A DNA stretch of 64,000 nt from Lachnospiraceae bacterium (GTDB lineage: Bacteria; Bacillota; Clostridia; Lachnospirales; Lachnospiraceae): contig SVEE01000006.1 of assembly GCA_015057525.1 (NCBI GenBank), positions 62,001 through 126,000 of the forward strand. Reading direction: 5' to 3'. Positions 38,117 through 47,585 of this stretch are shown here, piece after piece. Position 1 is the first letter of the stretch. The number at the start of each line of letters is the position of its first letter. The translations under genes were made by a program, and so were the position numbers. Under the pieces are notes generated by a model. The model was not told the origin of the DNA. It was given only the letters and a program-made list of their open reading frames with translations, and did not search any database.

Positions 38117-38872
38117 TTAATTAATTGCACAGATTTCAAATTTCTCGTTACTTCCAATAGTAAAATTACAGCCAACTGACAAAAGAACTGACTGACCCGG
38201 CTGTATATGTGTTTCACCATTAACCTTCACTCCATATGAAGAACCTAAATCTTGAAGCAATACATTTCCATCTGGCCTTACACTTACCTTACAATGAACT
38301 CTACTAACTCCGGAAGCATTCGGTGCAAATATTAAATTACACTTTTCTTTTGACCTTCCAAAAGTAATAGGTTGTTCTAGAGAAAATGCCGCATTTGCAT
38401 ATTCACCTGAAATTCCATAAATAACTATCTGTGGTGCAGACTGTTTAATCGGCTGTGATTGTTGATTAGATACCTGCTGCTGTGGCATGTATTGGTCCAT
38501 AGAATCTGTTATCAAAACTGTTCTTTCAACATTATTATTTACCGTATTAGCATTATTAAACTTTATAGAATTAATCTGAACAGGTTTTACTGGTGCCAAA
38601 CCCGAATTAGGAGCTGGTGTCATACTTCTCTGCTGATACTGATTGCTACTATACATCTGTCCACCCTGCTGTGCCTGATTAGTATATGCAGTCTGAGCAT
38701 ACTGGCTGTGAGAAGACTGATACCCTGGGTACATATTGTTCATAGGCATCTGCATCCCTTGTCCCCCAGGCATTTGACGACCCTGCCCCATATTAGCAGG
38801 TATCTGATGGCCTTGCATCATATTTCCTTGCATTTGACGACCTTGCATTTGATTATTATACATACTCTTCAT
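38117..38872 (-). CDS. FHA-domain protein with Met/Gln/Gly-rich N-terminus
   Basis: 251 residues. Residues 1-~95 are low-complexity (Met, Gln, Gly, Asn, Tyr). Residues ~148-251 form a forkhead-associated domain with the phosphothreonine-binding residues Gly172-Arg173, Ser190-Arg191 and His193 and the NG turn (KVNGE), so it should bind phospho-Thr. Residue Thr118 in ERTVLITD has the +3 Ile favoured by FHA ligands, so it may be phosphorylated by the kinase encoded 154 nt upstream. The function is unknown beyond a scaffold in Ser/Thr kinase signalling. Confidence 0.88.
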   Translation of the reverse strand: MKSMYNNQMQGRQMQGNMMQGHQIPANMGQGRQMPGGQGMQMPMNNMYPGYQSSHSQYAQTAYTNQAQQGGQMYSSNQYQQRSMTPAPNSGLAPVKPVQINSIKFNNANTVNNNVERTVLITDSMDQYMPQQQVSNQQSQPIKQSAPQIVIYGISGEYANAAFSLEQPITFGRSKEKCNLIFAPNASGVSRVHCKVSVRPDGNVLLQDLGSSYGVKVNGETHIQPGQSVLLSVGCNFTIGSNEKFEICAIN

Positions 38873-39026
38873 ACATCTATACCATTCCTATATACCAAAT
38901 TATAATTTTCTCAGATACGAATCCCATCTAAGTTTTTCTTGATTTTGCCTTCTAAACAAGATACAAAGACACTAATTTGCAGTATATCATATGGTTCTTT
39001 TTTTCTCAAGATATTACATAATTCTA

Positions 39027-40646
39027 TCACCTATAATAAACTACCCAGAAAAAAAGCCCATTCTCATCCTTGCCAATTGCCATTCCAAGTTCCGAACAAT
39101 TAAGAAGGTCTATATTAAAGCCGTTTGCTTTGGCTGTTGCCTGAAAGTCCGACATAACATCTTCCACTGAAAACGATGTTCCATACATCTGAATCAAGCT
39201 AAACACAGCATCATTTTCAATACCATTTTCCACCATAGCATTCCATAACTGTTCCCCTAGTGCTTCATTCCAATCCTCTGTATCAACAATTCCAACACAG
39301 CCTGTCACGCAGTCCGACGCCACATCCTCAAGTTCTGAATTTGTCTTAATCTCACCAAACCCTTCTTTCTTACGTTCACCGTTAACCAAATCATAAAATT
39401 CTTGCTTGAGTGTTTCTAAATCTTTCTCGCTATCAACTTGAATTTCTTCATCGCCCGACAGCACAATAGTTTCTTGGGTATCACTTTTTTGACCGCTTGT
39501 AAGCTTACCAATTTTTCTAACCATAATAATCATACAGCCAATTAAAGTAATAATAATAACAGCCACAATAGCTCTTGTCTTATTCTTACGTCGTACATTC
39601 TCTTTTTTCATGTTCTCTATTATTACTTTTGTAGAGCTCTCTTTTATTTTTCTTTGCATACCAGCCTGACTTGCCTTTGGGTCAGCACCATACACATAAA
39701 AGAAATAATACAAATCCGTTGCATTTTTTATTCTTTCGTCTATACCAATCGCAAGACCGTTCATGAGAGCAGCTTCTTGTATAGGATTAATAGGTATTCC
39801 CATTTGAGATGGCAACATCACCTGATCATATTTTGCTCTTTCTGTGGCTGGCATCACCTTTACGCCTGTTATCATTTCATATACTGTTGCACAAAGAGCA
39901 TAAATGTCTGAATAAGAGCCAATCACACCATCCTTTTGACGTTGCTCGAGAGGTGAATAGCTCTGCTTAAATACTTTATTTTCGCTCATACCCATCTCTT
40001 TAGTTTTAGCCGCACCAAAGTCTATGAGTTTCACCGAACCATTATTGGTAATCATAATATTATCTGGACTGATGTCTCTATGTACTACGCCTCTTTCATG
40101 CACACTGGCCAAGGCTTTTATTACAGGTTGAATAAGTCCAAGTGCTTCATTAACCGTAAGTCTTCCACCACGTTCTTTTATATAGGACTTAAGGGATTTA
40201 CCCTCTAGAAACTCCATAACAATGTATGCAGTACCATTCTCTTCAAAATAATTGATTACCTTTACAATTCCTGGATGTTCATCTATCTGAGCAAGAACAC
40301 GTGCTTCTTCAATAAAAAAGCCTTTCTCTCTCATGAACAAATTACCTCTATTGTCATTATAAGTTGTAACCATACTGCTGCCGTACATTCTATCTGCACA
40401 CTGATGAAGAAAATATTCCTTAATAGCAACCTTCTTTTGGAGGTTCATATCAAAACCTATGTATGTTATTCCAAAGCCTCCATCGCCGAGGCATTTTCCT
40501 ACCAAATATGCATTGTGAAGGACCGTCCATACAGGTAACTGTTTATTCTGATTTTGATAATATACTTCATGCCCACAGTAAGGACAATTCATCATCTGAG
40601 AAGGCTTTTCTCTCATACATCCCATACATAGATTATCTAAATTCAT
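39027..40646 (-). CDS. Membrane Ser/Thr protein kinase with zinc ribbon and CAP-like outer domain
   Basis: 539 residues from the ATG at 40646; the ATG five codons earlier overlaps the AGGGG site. An N-terminal zinc ribbon (Cys 7, 10, 21, 24) precedes a complete Hanks-type kinase domain: GxGGFG loop, Lys76, HRDISPDN (189-196), DFG 209-211. A membrane segment lies at about 359-377. The ~150-residue outside region starts with a Glu-Thr-Ile-Val-Leu motif (Thr393) and ends in a CAP/SCP-like fold (VNGERKKEGFG, SELGMAIG) without the usual catalytic His pair. It should signal an envelope cue. FHA gene 154 nt downstream is the likely partner. Confidence 0.9.
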   Translation of the reverse strand: MNLDNLCMGCMREKPSQMMNCPYCGHEVYYQNQNKQLPVWTVLHNAYLVGKCLGDGGFGITYIGFDMNLQKKVAIKEYFLHQCADRMYGSSMVTTYNDNRGNLFMREKGFFIEEARVLAQIDEHPGIVKVINYFEENGTAYIVMEFLEGKSLKSYIKERGGRLTVNEALGLIQPVIKALASVHERGVVHRDISPDNIMITNNGSVKLIDFGAAKTKEMGMSENKVFKQSYSPLEQRQKDGVIGSYSDIYALCATVYEMITGVKVMPATERAKYDQVMLPSQMGIPINPIQEAALMNGLAIGIDERIKNATDLYYFFYVYGADPKASQAGMQRKIKESSTKVIIENMKKENVRRKNKTRAIVAVIIITLIGCMIIMVRKIGKLTSGQKSDTQETIVLSGDEEIQVDSEKDLETLKQEFYDLVNGERKKEGFGEIKTNSELEDVASDCVTGCVGIVDTEDWNEALGEQLWNAMVENGIENDAVFSLIQMYGTSFSVEDVMSDFQATAKANGFNIDLLNCSELGMAIGKDENGLFFWVVYYR

Positions 40647-40757
40647 CCTCGTTCCCCTCATTTATCTAAAGATTTATTAACATAGTTAAATTATAACACC
40701 TATACACACAAAATTTCTACACAATAATATACATAGCGATTTCTTTCGGGCAAAAAA

Positions 40758-40782
40758 CGCCAAAGCTATATATACTTTGGCG
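40758..40782 (-). terminator. Terminator overlapping the ABC ATPase stop codon
   Basis: CGCCAAAG pairs with CTTTGGCG (8 bp, nine-base loop) and is followed by TTTTTT on the minus strand. The TAG stop of the ATPase gene lies in the loop. Confidence 0.75.
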
Positions 40783-41548
40783 CAATAATTATACTTTCTT
40801 TATTATTTATAAACTCAAATTCAATATCATACACAGACTTTAAATTATTCTTAGTGAGAACTTTCTTACTATCTCCCATGTCGTATATTTTTCCATTTTT
40901 CATAAGGACAATTTTGTCGCAAAATCTGGCCGCTAAATTCAAATCATGCAATATTGCAATTATGGTTTTTCCTTTATCTTCACGCAACTTAATCATTACC
41001 TTCATAAGCTCATATTGATGTCTTACATCAAGATTAGAGACTGGTTCATCAAGGATAATCCACGGTGTATCCTGAGCAATAGTCCTGGCAATCATAACAC
41101 GCTGAAGCTCTCCACCACTCAACCTGGAAATACTCTTATCCTTAAGTTCATAACAATTTGTGTACTTCATTGCCTCATCTATAATCTGATTGTCAGCTTC
41201 ACTTAAAGGCGAAAACATTTTTCTTTTATTTTCTCTTCCCATAGCTACAACGTCAGCCACAGAAAAATCTATATCTTTATTTATATTTTGAGGTAAAAAT
41301 GATAAAACTGTAGCCATTTTTTGTCGCGTCATATTTTCTACATTCTCATCATCTAAATATATCTCACCACTTGTTTTTTTAGACAACTTTAAAATTTGTC
41401 TCACCAAAGAAGTTTTACCGGCTCCATTCGGTCCTAAAACTCCATAAAAACTCCCTGTTTCAAAGCTCGATGTTATAGAATCAATTATTGGATTTTGTCT
41501 CTTATCTGGTTGCCACACAAGTTCCGTAGTTTTTATCTGTTTTACCAT
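40766..41548 (-). CDS. ABC transporter ATPase, FecE/BtuD type
   Basis: 260 residues. Walker A GPNGAGKTS, Q-loop, signature LSGGELQRV and Walker B WIILDEPVSNLD are intact. The neighbours (binding lipoprotein and FecCD permease) make it the ATPase of a type II importer for an iron chelate, haem or cobalamin. It starts 3 nt after the permease stop, the third gene of the operon. No metal-specific motif distinguishes the substrate. Confidence 0.93.
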   Translation of the reverse strand: MVKQIKTTELVWQPDKRQNPIIDSITSSFETGSFYGVLGPNGAGKTSLVRQILKLSKKTSGEIYLDDENVENMTRQKMATVLSFLPQNINKDIDFSVADVVAMGRENKRKMFSPLSEADNQIIDEAMKYTNCYELKDKSISRLSGGELQRVMIARTIAQDTPWIILDEPVSNLDVRHQYELMKVMIKLREDKGKTIIAILHDLNLAARFCDKIVLMKNGKIYDMGDSKKVLTKNNLKSVYDIEFEFINNKESIIIAPKYI

Positions 41549-41551
41549 AAG

Positions 41552-42589
41552 CTACACCTTCTTTCTTCTGGATATTATAAGACCAATAAAATATGGTGCA
41601 CCACAAACAGATGTAATTATACCTACTGGTATTTCTGTAGGCGCAGATATAGTTCTTGCCAAGGTATCACATACAGTCAAAAATATAGCTCCAACAAAAA
41701 ATGCGTAAGGCAACAATTTCCTGTTATCAGCTCCGCATAATATTCTAATGCTGTGAGGTATAATTAAGCCAACAAAGCCAATAACTCCACTTACCGACAC
41801 AGCTGATGCCACCAAAAGAGAGGCTATTACAATAATTATGCGTCTTGTTTTTATTGTATCTATTCCTATACATTTTGCATCATCTTCACCAAGCATAAGT
41901 ATATTAAGTTTACCTGAATAAGCAACAAGGACAGGGAATCCTATTATAGAAAATACAAAAAGAAATTTAACCTTATCCCAATTTGCTGCGGAAAAGCTAC
42001 CCATTGTCCACATATAAACCTTATCAATTTGCTCCTTATTAAAAGTCATAAGAAGAGAAATTATAGCACTTAGCATAGTGCTCATAGCCGTTCCTGTGAG
42101 AAGCATATTTATGGTAGATAATTCTCCGCCTATCCTTGCTATTTGATATACAACGAAAACAGTTATCATAGCACCAACAAAAGCAAGTGCCCCTATAGCA
42201 CCAAGTCCCATAAAATCAACAGATATACCAGTCAACATGGCAATGGTAGCACCTAAAGCTGCACCAGATGAAACACCAAGTATATGTGGGTCAGCAAGGG
42301 AGTTCCTAAAAACTCCCTGAAATGCTGCACCTACAATAGCAAGTGCTCCCCCAACCAAAGCTGAGAGAAGTATTCTTGGCATCCTGACTTTCCATATTAT
42401 AACTTCGTATGTGGTGCTTATATCTGATAAATCTATTTGATTCTTTATTATGGGAAGCTTTGACACAACAGTTTTAACGCTGTCTGTAAGAGTCATACTG
42501 GAAGACCCTACCATGGCAGCCCACACAATCACCAAAAAAAGAATTAATACCAATATAATTAAACGAATCCAAGGAAAAGTTTTTTTCAT
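41552..42589 (-). CDS. FecCD-family ABC permease
   Basis: 345 residues from the ATG at 42589, which overlaps the lipoprotein stop (TAATATG) and has GGAGG 12 bases before it; a TTG two codons upstream is an alternative. About ten membrane segments, with the family motif around GAAFQGVFRNSLADPHILGVSSGAALGA and the coupling-helix region CIGIDTIKTRR. It forms the membrane channel of an iron-chelate/haem/B12-type importer with the flanking genes. Confidence 0.93.
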   Translation of the reverse strand: MKKTFPWIRLIILVLILFLVIVWAAMVGSSSMTLTDSVKTVVSKLPIIKNQIDLSDISTTYEVIIWKVRMPRILLSALVGGALAIVGAAFQGVFRNSLADPHILGVSSGAALGATIAMLTGISVDFMGLGAIGALAFVGAMITVFVVYQIARIGGELSTINMLLTGTAMSTMLSAIISLLMTFNKEQIDKVYMWTMGSFSAANWDKVKFLFVFSIIGFPVLVAYSGKLNILMLGEDDAKCIGIDTIKTRRIIIVIASLLVASAVSVSGVIGFVGLIIPHSIRILCGADNRKLLPYAFFVGAIFLTVCDTLARTISAPTEIPVGIITSVCGAPYFIGLIISRRKKV

Positions 42590-42590
42590 A

Positions 42591-43535
42591 TTATTCAAAA
42601 GCCTCCGGATGGAATATCTTCGCAAGTTCCTCTATTCCTTGAGCATTTCTATACCCCTGTCTGTCCAACATATTTATATCAATGGTGTAAACATGCCCCT
42701 CTTTAACAGCGGTAAGCTCTTTATAAGCTTCCATACTTACAAAATCATCCTTCATATATTCACTAATGACAATTATTTCAGGATCAGCCTCAACAATTTC
42801 CTCAAGAGTTATTCCCCATCCAGAAATGTCCTTAGCAATATTATCTCCTCCTGCGATTTCAAGCATATTTCCAGCATATGTATCACCACCAGAAGTATAG
42901 TCTCCATATTCGCCATACCCAATTACATAATATACGCTAGGTGCATCCAAGTCTTTCACTTTTTCCTCAACACTAGAAATTGTACTTTTCATTTCAGATA
43001 TACAATCAGCCGCCTTGTCATTACAATTCATAACCTGACCAAAGACTTCAATCATAGTATAAACACCCGAAATATCTGTCTGTTCATCAAGAACCACCAC
43101 CTCAATACCGGCATTTTTCATCATTTCCACAGCATCTGGATTAAAGCAGGCCGATGTAAAAACAACATCCGGCTCAAGAGCAATTATGTTCTCTAAATTT
43201 GGTTCCCAAAGAGTTCCCACAGACTCCACAGATAGCACATCTTCTGGGTAATCACAATATTCACTTCTTCCCACCAACTTATCTTGCAAACCAAGCTCAT
43301 ATATAAGTTCTGTAATGTTTGGTGCCACTGAAATTATTTTCTTGGGTTCCTCTGTGATTGTAGCCACGTTACCTTGAGAATCAGTAACCTCAACAGGATA
43401 CACAGTTTCTCCTACCATTGCTTCACCATTTGTAGAAGCCTTAGTAGATTCTTCTTTGCTGTTACAGCCGGTTACACAAAAAGCCATAGAAATGGCAAGA
43501 ACAAGTGCAACCACTTTTCTTTTTAATTTTTTCAT
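42591..43535 (-). CDS. Iron/cobalamin-type ABC substrate-binding lipoprotein
   Basis: 314 residues. A lipoprotein signal has the lipobox VTGC with modified Cys24. The body has the class III binding fold of FepB/BtuF proteins (VAPNITELIYELGLQDKLVGRSEYCDYPEDV, VLDEQTDI). The Asn/Tyr-rich ligand site does not show whether iron-siderophore, haem or B12 is bound. First gene of the importer operon. The upstream 157 bp do not contain a complete cobalamin riboswitch. Confidence 0.92.
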   Translation of the reverse strand: MKKLKRKVVALVLAISMAFCVTGCNSKEESTKASTNGEAMVGETVYPVEVTDSQGNVATITEEPKKIISVAPNITELIYELGLQDKLVGRSEYCDYPEDVLSVESVGTLWEPNLENIIALEPDVVFTSACFNPDAVEMMKNAGIEVVVLDEQTDISGVYTMIEVFGQVMNCNDKAADCISEMKSTISSVEEKVKDLDAPSVYYVIGYGEYGDYTSGGDTYAGNMLEIAGGDNIAKDISGWGITLEEIVEADPEIIVISEYMKDDFVSMEAYKELTAVKEGHVYTIDINMLDRQGYRNAQGIEELAKIFHPEAFE

Positions 43536-43692
43536 ATTTCTCCATTCTTTTTATTACACCTTTTCACTCCCTTTACGGGAACACCACGGCATTAAGTGTA
43601 TCATTTTATAACTTAAAATTCAACTAACACTATTTCTTTTTTATGTTCATTGAAGTATACTATTTTTATTATTAGTAAACGGAGAAAATTTC

Positions 43693-44730
43693 ATGAAAAT
43701 TATGGTTATATTTACAGGCGGAACCATAGGGTCAACTGTTAACGGAGACTTTATATCACCCGACAATTCCCAAGGTTCTAAGCTTATATCTCAATACGAG
43801 ATTTTATCCAAACAAAACGGCTCTGAGTATACTTTAACCCTACACACATGCATGCCATACTCTCTTTTAAGCGAAAACCTCAACGGAAGTCACTTGAACA
43901 AATTAGTAGAATGCATAAAATCCACTATAAATTCAAAAGAAAACTATGACGGCATAATTATCACCCACGGTACAGACACTTTGCAATATACTGCTGCCGC
44001 TCTTGATTATATTTTTGCTGACATTTCCATACCTATTGTTTTAGTTTCAAGTAACTACATACTTGACGACAGCCGTGCAAATGGTCTCCACAACTTTTAT
44101 TTTGCTGTTGAATTAATCAAAAAAAATATTCCTGGAGTTTTTGTATCATATAGAAACATTCCTGGGCAACTAGATATTCACTACGGTTCAAGATTACTAG
44201 CCCACGCAACCTGTCAGGATGAAATACACAGCATAGGGAATTGTTATTTAGGAAGATTCCAGTATGATTTTTTAACTGAGAACAATAGCTATGCTTTCCT
44301 CGAAAATGATGTCTTAAAAAGGAGTCCTACAACTAACTTTAAGTTGCCAGCCAACTGTTTATTTTCAACTACTTGCCCTGTCTTATATATTAAGGCTATG
44401 CCAGGTTTTAGATATCCTACTATACCAAAGGAGACATCTGCAGTTTTAATAGACAGCTACCACTCAGGAACCATATGCACTGAAAGTAATGACTTAATAA
44501 TATTTTGTAAAGAAGCATCAAGTAAAAATATTCCCATATTCTTAGTTGGCGCCGAAGATAGAACTGCATACGAAAGCACAAAAACATATGACAACTTGGG
44601 AATAAATGTATTGCCAAAAGCTTCACCAATAGCAATGTACGTTAAGCTATGGCTTTTAAGCCAATTATCTTTCGAAAAAGGAGAACTTATCGAAGCAACA
44701 TATACTCCTATTTCCAAAGAATTCATTTAA
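43693..44730 (+). CDS. Asparaginase family protein
   Basis: 345 residues. The two catalytic threonine sites are present: TGGTIGS (residues 8-14) and HGTDT (92-96). L-asparaginases hydrolyse asparagine to aspartate and ammonia. No signal peptide, so a cytoplasmic type I enzyme is most likely; a related amidase role is possible because the second half diverges. RBS GGAG nine bases before the ATG at 43693. It is a lone plus-strand gene convergent with the acyltransferase gene. Confidence 0.88.
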   Translation: MKIMVIFTGGTIGSTVNGDFISPDNSQGSKLISQYEILSKQNGSEYTLTLHTCMPYSLLSENLNGSHLNKLVECIKSTINSKENYDGIIITHGTDTLQYTAAALDYIFADISIPIVLVSSNYILDDSRANGLHNFYFAVELIKKNIPGVFVSYRNIPGQLDIHYGSRLLAHATCQDEIHSIGNCYLGRFQYDFLTENNSYAFLENDVLKRSPTTNFKLPANCLFSTTCPVLYIKAMPGFRYPTIPKETSAVLIDSYHSGTICTESNDLIIFCKEASSKNIPIFLVGAEDRTAYESTKTYDNLGINVLPKASPIAMYVKLWLLSQLSFEKGELIEATYTPISKEFI

Positions 44731-44753
44731 ATTATTCAAGCAATAAAATCTAC

Positions 44754-44802
44754 AAAAAAGAAGACAAGTATCTTCATTTAGGAAAGACTTGTCTTCTTTT
44801 TT
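44754..44802. terminator. Bidirectional terminator between asparaginase and acyltransferase genes
   Basis: A 16 bp stem (44754-44769 with 44787-44802) has A-runs on one side and T-runs on the other, so it can end both convergent transcripts. It overlaps the acyltransferase stop region. Confidence 0.85.
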
Positions 44803-45512
44803 TCTATTTCGTTAATCTTATTCTCAATACGGGATTTAACTAATTTTGCTATTTCATTTTTCTTTAGGCTACCATACTCTTCATACAAAATCGGCTCCAA
44901 AAAATGTACCTGTGTTGTTACTTTTTCGAAGGTATTTGAATTCATGGCTTTATAGGAATCATAAATTGCAACCGGAACTATGGGCGTTTTGGACTTCAAG
45001 GAACACGCAAAACAACCCGACTTAAATTCCTGAAGTGTATTTTTATTATCAGTGTATCCACCCTCCGGAAAAATAAGATACTTGCGACCAGCTTTCACAT
45101 CTTCAGTTAAAGCCATCAGTGCTTTCATCTGTCCCTTCATATCAGAAAAACTTATAACCTTACACTTTAAAAGCTTGCTAACCTGTCTCGTTATAGGTTT
45201 GTCAGCCGAACCCTTTTCCCAAAAAATGGAACAGGGATTTTTGTGGGAAAGCAATATACCAAGTGCATCATATTTCCCCTGATGATTAGAATACATTATG
45301 TACCCGCCTTCCTTAGGAAGGTTATCATGACCAGTAAATATAGTTTTCGCTCTCGCAAGCTTAGCTAAATATCTTACTATCACCATAGCAAACTTATATA
45401 ATTCTTCTTCAGTATATTTGTATGCATGTTTTATCATGCGATTAGCCTTAGCTATCCACAACAAACCATACGGAACACAAGATAAAATTACTGCTTTGAA
45501 TCTTAAATTCAT
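44778..45512 (-). CDS. Lysophospholipid acyltransferase family protein (PlsC-like)
   Basis: 244 residues. The acyltransferase motif SNHQGKYD (H-x4-D, block I) and FPEGGYTD (block III, variant of FPEGTRS) are present. Such enzymes acylate 1-acylglycerol-3-phosphate to phosphatidic acid. The N-terminus is hydrophobic and probably peripheral to the membrane. The EGTR to EGGY change could alter the acceptor. It lies between CorA (34 nt upstream) and the bidirectional terminator. Confidence 0.88.
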   Translation of the reverse strand: MNLRFKAVILSCVPYGLLWIAKANRMIKHAYKYTEEELYKFAMVIVRYLAKLARAKTIFTGHDNLPKEGGYIMYSNHQGKYDALGILLSHKNPCSIFWEKGSADKPITRQVSKLLKCKVISFSDMKGQMKALMALTEDVKAGRKYLIFPEGGYTDNKNTLQEFKSGCFACSLKSKTPIVPVAIYDSYKAMNSNTFEKVTTQVHFLEPILYEEYGSLKKNEIAKLVKSRIENKINEIEKKKTSLS

Positions 45513-45546
45513 GATGATACCCTTTTCTCCTTGTAAAATATGCTAT

Positions 45547-46488
45547 CTATAGCATCTTTCTCTTCTTAAGGAAAAAGGCAACAATCAGACAAACAAGTAA
45601 AATAATTCCACAAATAATCAAGAATCCATATGGCGTATCTGCTAGAGGAACCCACTTAGAGCTGACATTCATACCGTAAATACCTGAAATAATTGTAGGA
45701 ATAGCCATTACTATAGTAATAGATGCCAAATATTTCATGATATTGTTAAGCCTATTGTCAATAACTGTAGACATAAGCTCTCTAGTACCTTTTAAGATAT
45801 CTCGGTATATCTGGGTCATTTCGATTGCCTGTAAATTCTCGACAACAACATCATCAAGTAGTTCTTGATCCTCAGGGAACTTTTTAATTCCACTATACCT
45901 TGTAAGACGATCCACCACCATACGGTTTGCACGAAGTGATGTATCAAAGTATACAAGGTTGGATTCCAATTCGTGAAGATTAATGATATCTGAATCCTCT
46001 GTTGCTTTTCCCATTCTTTCTTCCATCTCTAGACGTTTTCTGTCTATAATACGAAGATACGACTGATACAATGTACTTGTTCTATATAAAATCTGGTAAG
46101 TAAATCTTACCTGTTTTTTGGTAGTAAAATCTTTGAGTTGAGCCGACATAAAATACTTTATTACTGGTGTCTCTTTAGAGCACACTGTTATAATAGCCTC
46201 ATCGGTCCATATAACACCAAGAGGAATAGTTGTGTACGCCTCCTGATTATGACGAATTTCCACAGTCGGAATATCGAAGATAATAAGGACATATCCATCA
46301 TTAATATCTACACGTGATGACTCTTCATCATCAAGAGGAGCTCTTAAATCAGATATATCTATATTATACTTTTCTGAAATTTCTTTGCTCTCGTCATGAG
46401 AGGGGGAGGTCATATTAATCCACATTCCAGGCATATATTCAGTTATTTCTTCTAAAACGTGATTATTTGTAATATATTTACTAATCAT
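45547..46488 (-). CDS. corA: CorA-family divalent metal transporter
   Basis: 313 residues. Long N-terminal cytoplasmic alpha/beta domain, long stalk helix and two C-terminal membrane segments with the signature YGMN between them (IYGMNVSS). CorA pentamers carry magnesium (also cobalt or nickel). It starts after AGAGGTAG; the plsC-like gene follows 34 nt later. Nothing unusual in length or motif. Confidence 0.92.
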   Translation of the reverse strand: MISKYITNNHVLEEITEYMPGMWINMTSPSHDESKEISEKYNIDISDLRAPLDDEESSRVDINDGYVLIIFDIPTVEIRHNQEAYTTIPLGVIWTDEAIITVCSKETPVIKYFMSAQLKDFTTKKQVRFTYQILYRTSTLYQSYLRIIDRKRLEMEERMGKATEDSDIINLHELESNLVYFDTSLRANRMVVDRLTRYSGIKKFPEDQELLDDVVVENLQAIEMTQIYRDILKGTRELMSTVIDNRLNNIMKYLASITIVMAIPTIISGIYGMNVSSKWVPLADTPYGFLIICGIILLVCLIVAFFLKKRKML

Positions 46489-46596
46489 CTACCTCTACCT
46501 CCATAAAAGACTAATAACTAGTATATCACAAAATTTTTAATAAAAAAACCGTTTTAATGCCAATTTTAGGAAAAGTTTAATATTATACTTAATTAG

Positions 46597-47361
46597 CTAT
46601 TTATATTTTTTTAGATTAACATACAACCTTCCTTTGCGAGTTTCGTTTCCACACCCTATAAATTTATATTTTCCGTAACCTCTTATAGAAAATATATCGT
46701 CGTTCTTTAAGGTGACACTGTTTCTTTCCTCTACTCTGCCATTGCGTAAAACCTTCTTAGAAGAAAATAATTTCAAAGTTTCACTTCTTGAGTTTTTTGT
46801 AACGGCAGCAACTATTGCATCAAATCGAGGAGACGAAACAATCAAACTCATATCAACCAATTCTGGTGCAAACAAAGACTTATTATCTGCCTCTTCCATA
46901 ACATGTACTTTAACATTAGTATGTTTAATTTTTGTTAAGCTTTCTGTTATATATTGAAAAATATTTTCGTGACAGAATATGTATGCTTTTTTATTTTCCT
47001 TAACTAAAATATCGCCTATTACACTTCTGTCTATCCCTAAATTCATAACTGCACCAAGAAAATCTCTGTGACTTAGCTCATCAGCAAACTTCTCTATATA
47101 AGGTTCCACACAAAGAATTTTTATTGGCCATATATTTTCATACCCAAAAAGTTCTTCCGAGCCAAAGCTAACCATCTGACGTTCACTATCTTCATACCCG
47201 CCATTAATTTCATAGCCAACATATTTAAACTCACCACTTATTTCATCAAAAATAGAAAGCTCAGCAGGAGTCAGAAATCCTGTATAGGTATATATATTTT
47301 GTTTATATGCCTTTTTTGCCAAATCCATGAGTCTGGCTTTTAGAAGTTGTTCATCATTCAT
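46597..47361 (-). CDS. ylmH: YlmH family S4-domain RNA-binding protein
   Basis: 254 residues. The N-terminal alpha/beta domain (YTGFLTPAE, GGYEDSERQMVSF) and the C-terminal S4 domain (KVLRNGRVEERNSVTLKNDDIFSIRGYGKYKF) match YlmH, which aids ribosome-associated quality control and sits in the division cluster of many Firmicutes. Here it stands apart from division genes, 14 nt after copA. RBS is weak (AGGATAAC). Confidence 0.88.
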   Translation of the reverse strand: MNDEQLLKARLMDLAKKAYKQNIYTYTGFLTPAELSIFDEISGEFKYVGYEINGGYEDSERQMVSFGSEELFGYENIWPIKILCVEPYIEKFADELSHRDFLGAVMNLGIDRSVIGDILVKENKKAYIFCHENIFQYITESLTKIKHTNVKVHVMEEADNKSLFAPELVDMSLIVSSPRFDAIVAAVTKNSRSETLKLFSSKKVLRNGRVEERNSVTLKNDDIFSIRGYGKYKFIGCGNETRKGRLYVNLKKYK

Positions 47362-47375
47362 AAGTTATCCTAGGG

Positions 47376-47585
47376 TTACTCTATCCCAACTACAGTGTAG
47401 CCTTCCTCCTCAACAATTCCTTTGAGAACATCGTTTTCAACATCACCATTAAGAGTTATCACAGCAGTTCCTTCCTCGTGGCTCACAACTGCTTCTAATA
47501 CATCTGGTTGCTCCTCAAGCACTTTTTTAACTCTTCCCGAACAGTGTCCACACATCATTCCTTCGATTTTCATTGTCTTTGTCAT
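47376..47585 (-). CDS. copZ: Internally initiated CopZ-like copper chaperone (in frame with copA)
   Basis: 69 residues starting at Met792 of CopA, with the metal motif MCGHC. GGAGG at 47593-47597 and a seven-base spacer precede the ATG at 47585, a stronger site than that of copA itself. It most likely descends from a separate copZ gene whose upstream stop codon was lost. A heavy-metal-associated domain of this size carries Cu(I) to the ATPase or to a repressor. Existence of the free form is inferred from sequence only. Confidence 0.6.
   Translation of the reverse strand: MTKTMKIEGMMCGHCSGRVKKVLEEQPDVLEAVVSHEEGTAVITLNGDVENDVLKGIVEEEGYTVVGIE

Noticed and set aside
43536-43692. Possible cobalamin riboswitch upstream of the binding-lipoprotein gene (AAAGGGAGTGAAAAGGTG-like segment)
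   Set aside because: Only a fragment resembling part of the B12 core is present; the following box (GCCACTG) and the flanking stems are missing in the 157 bp gap.
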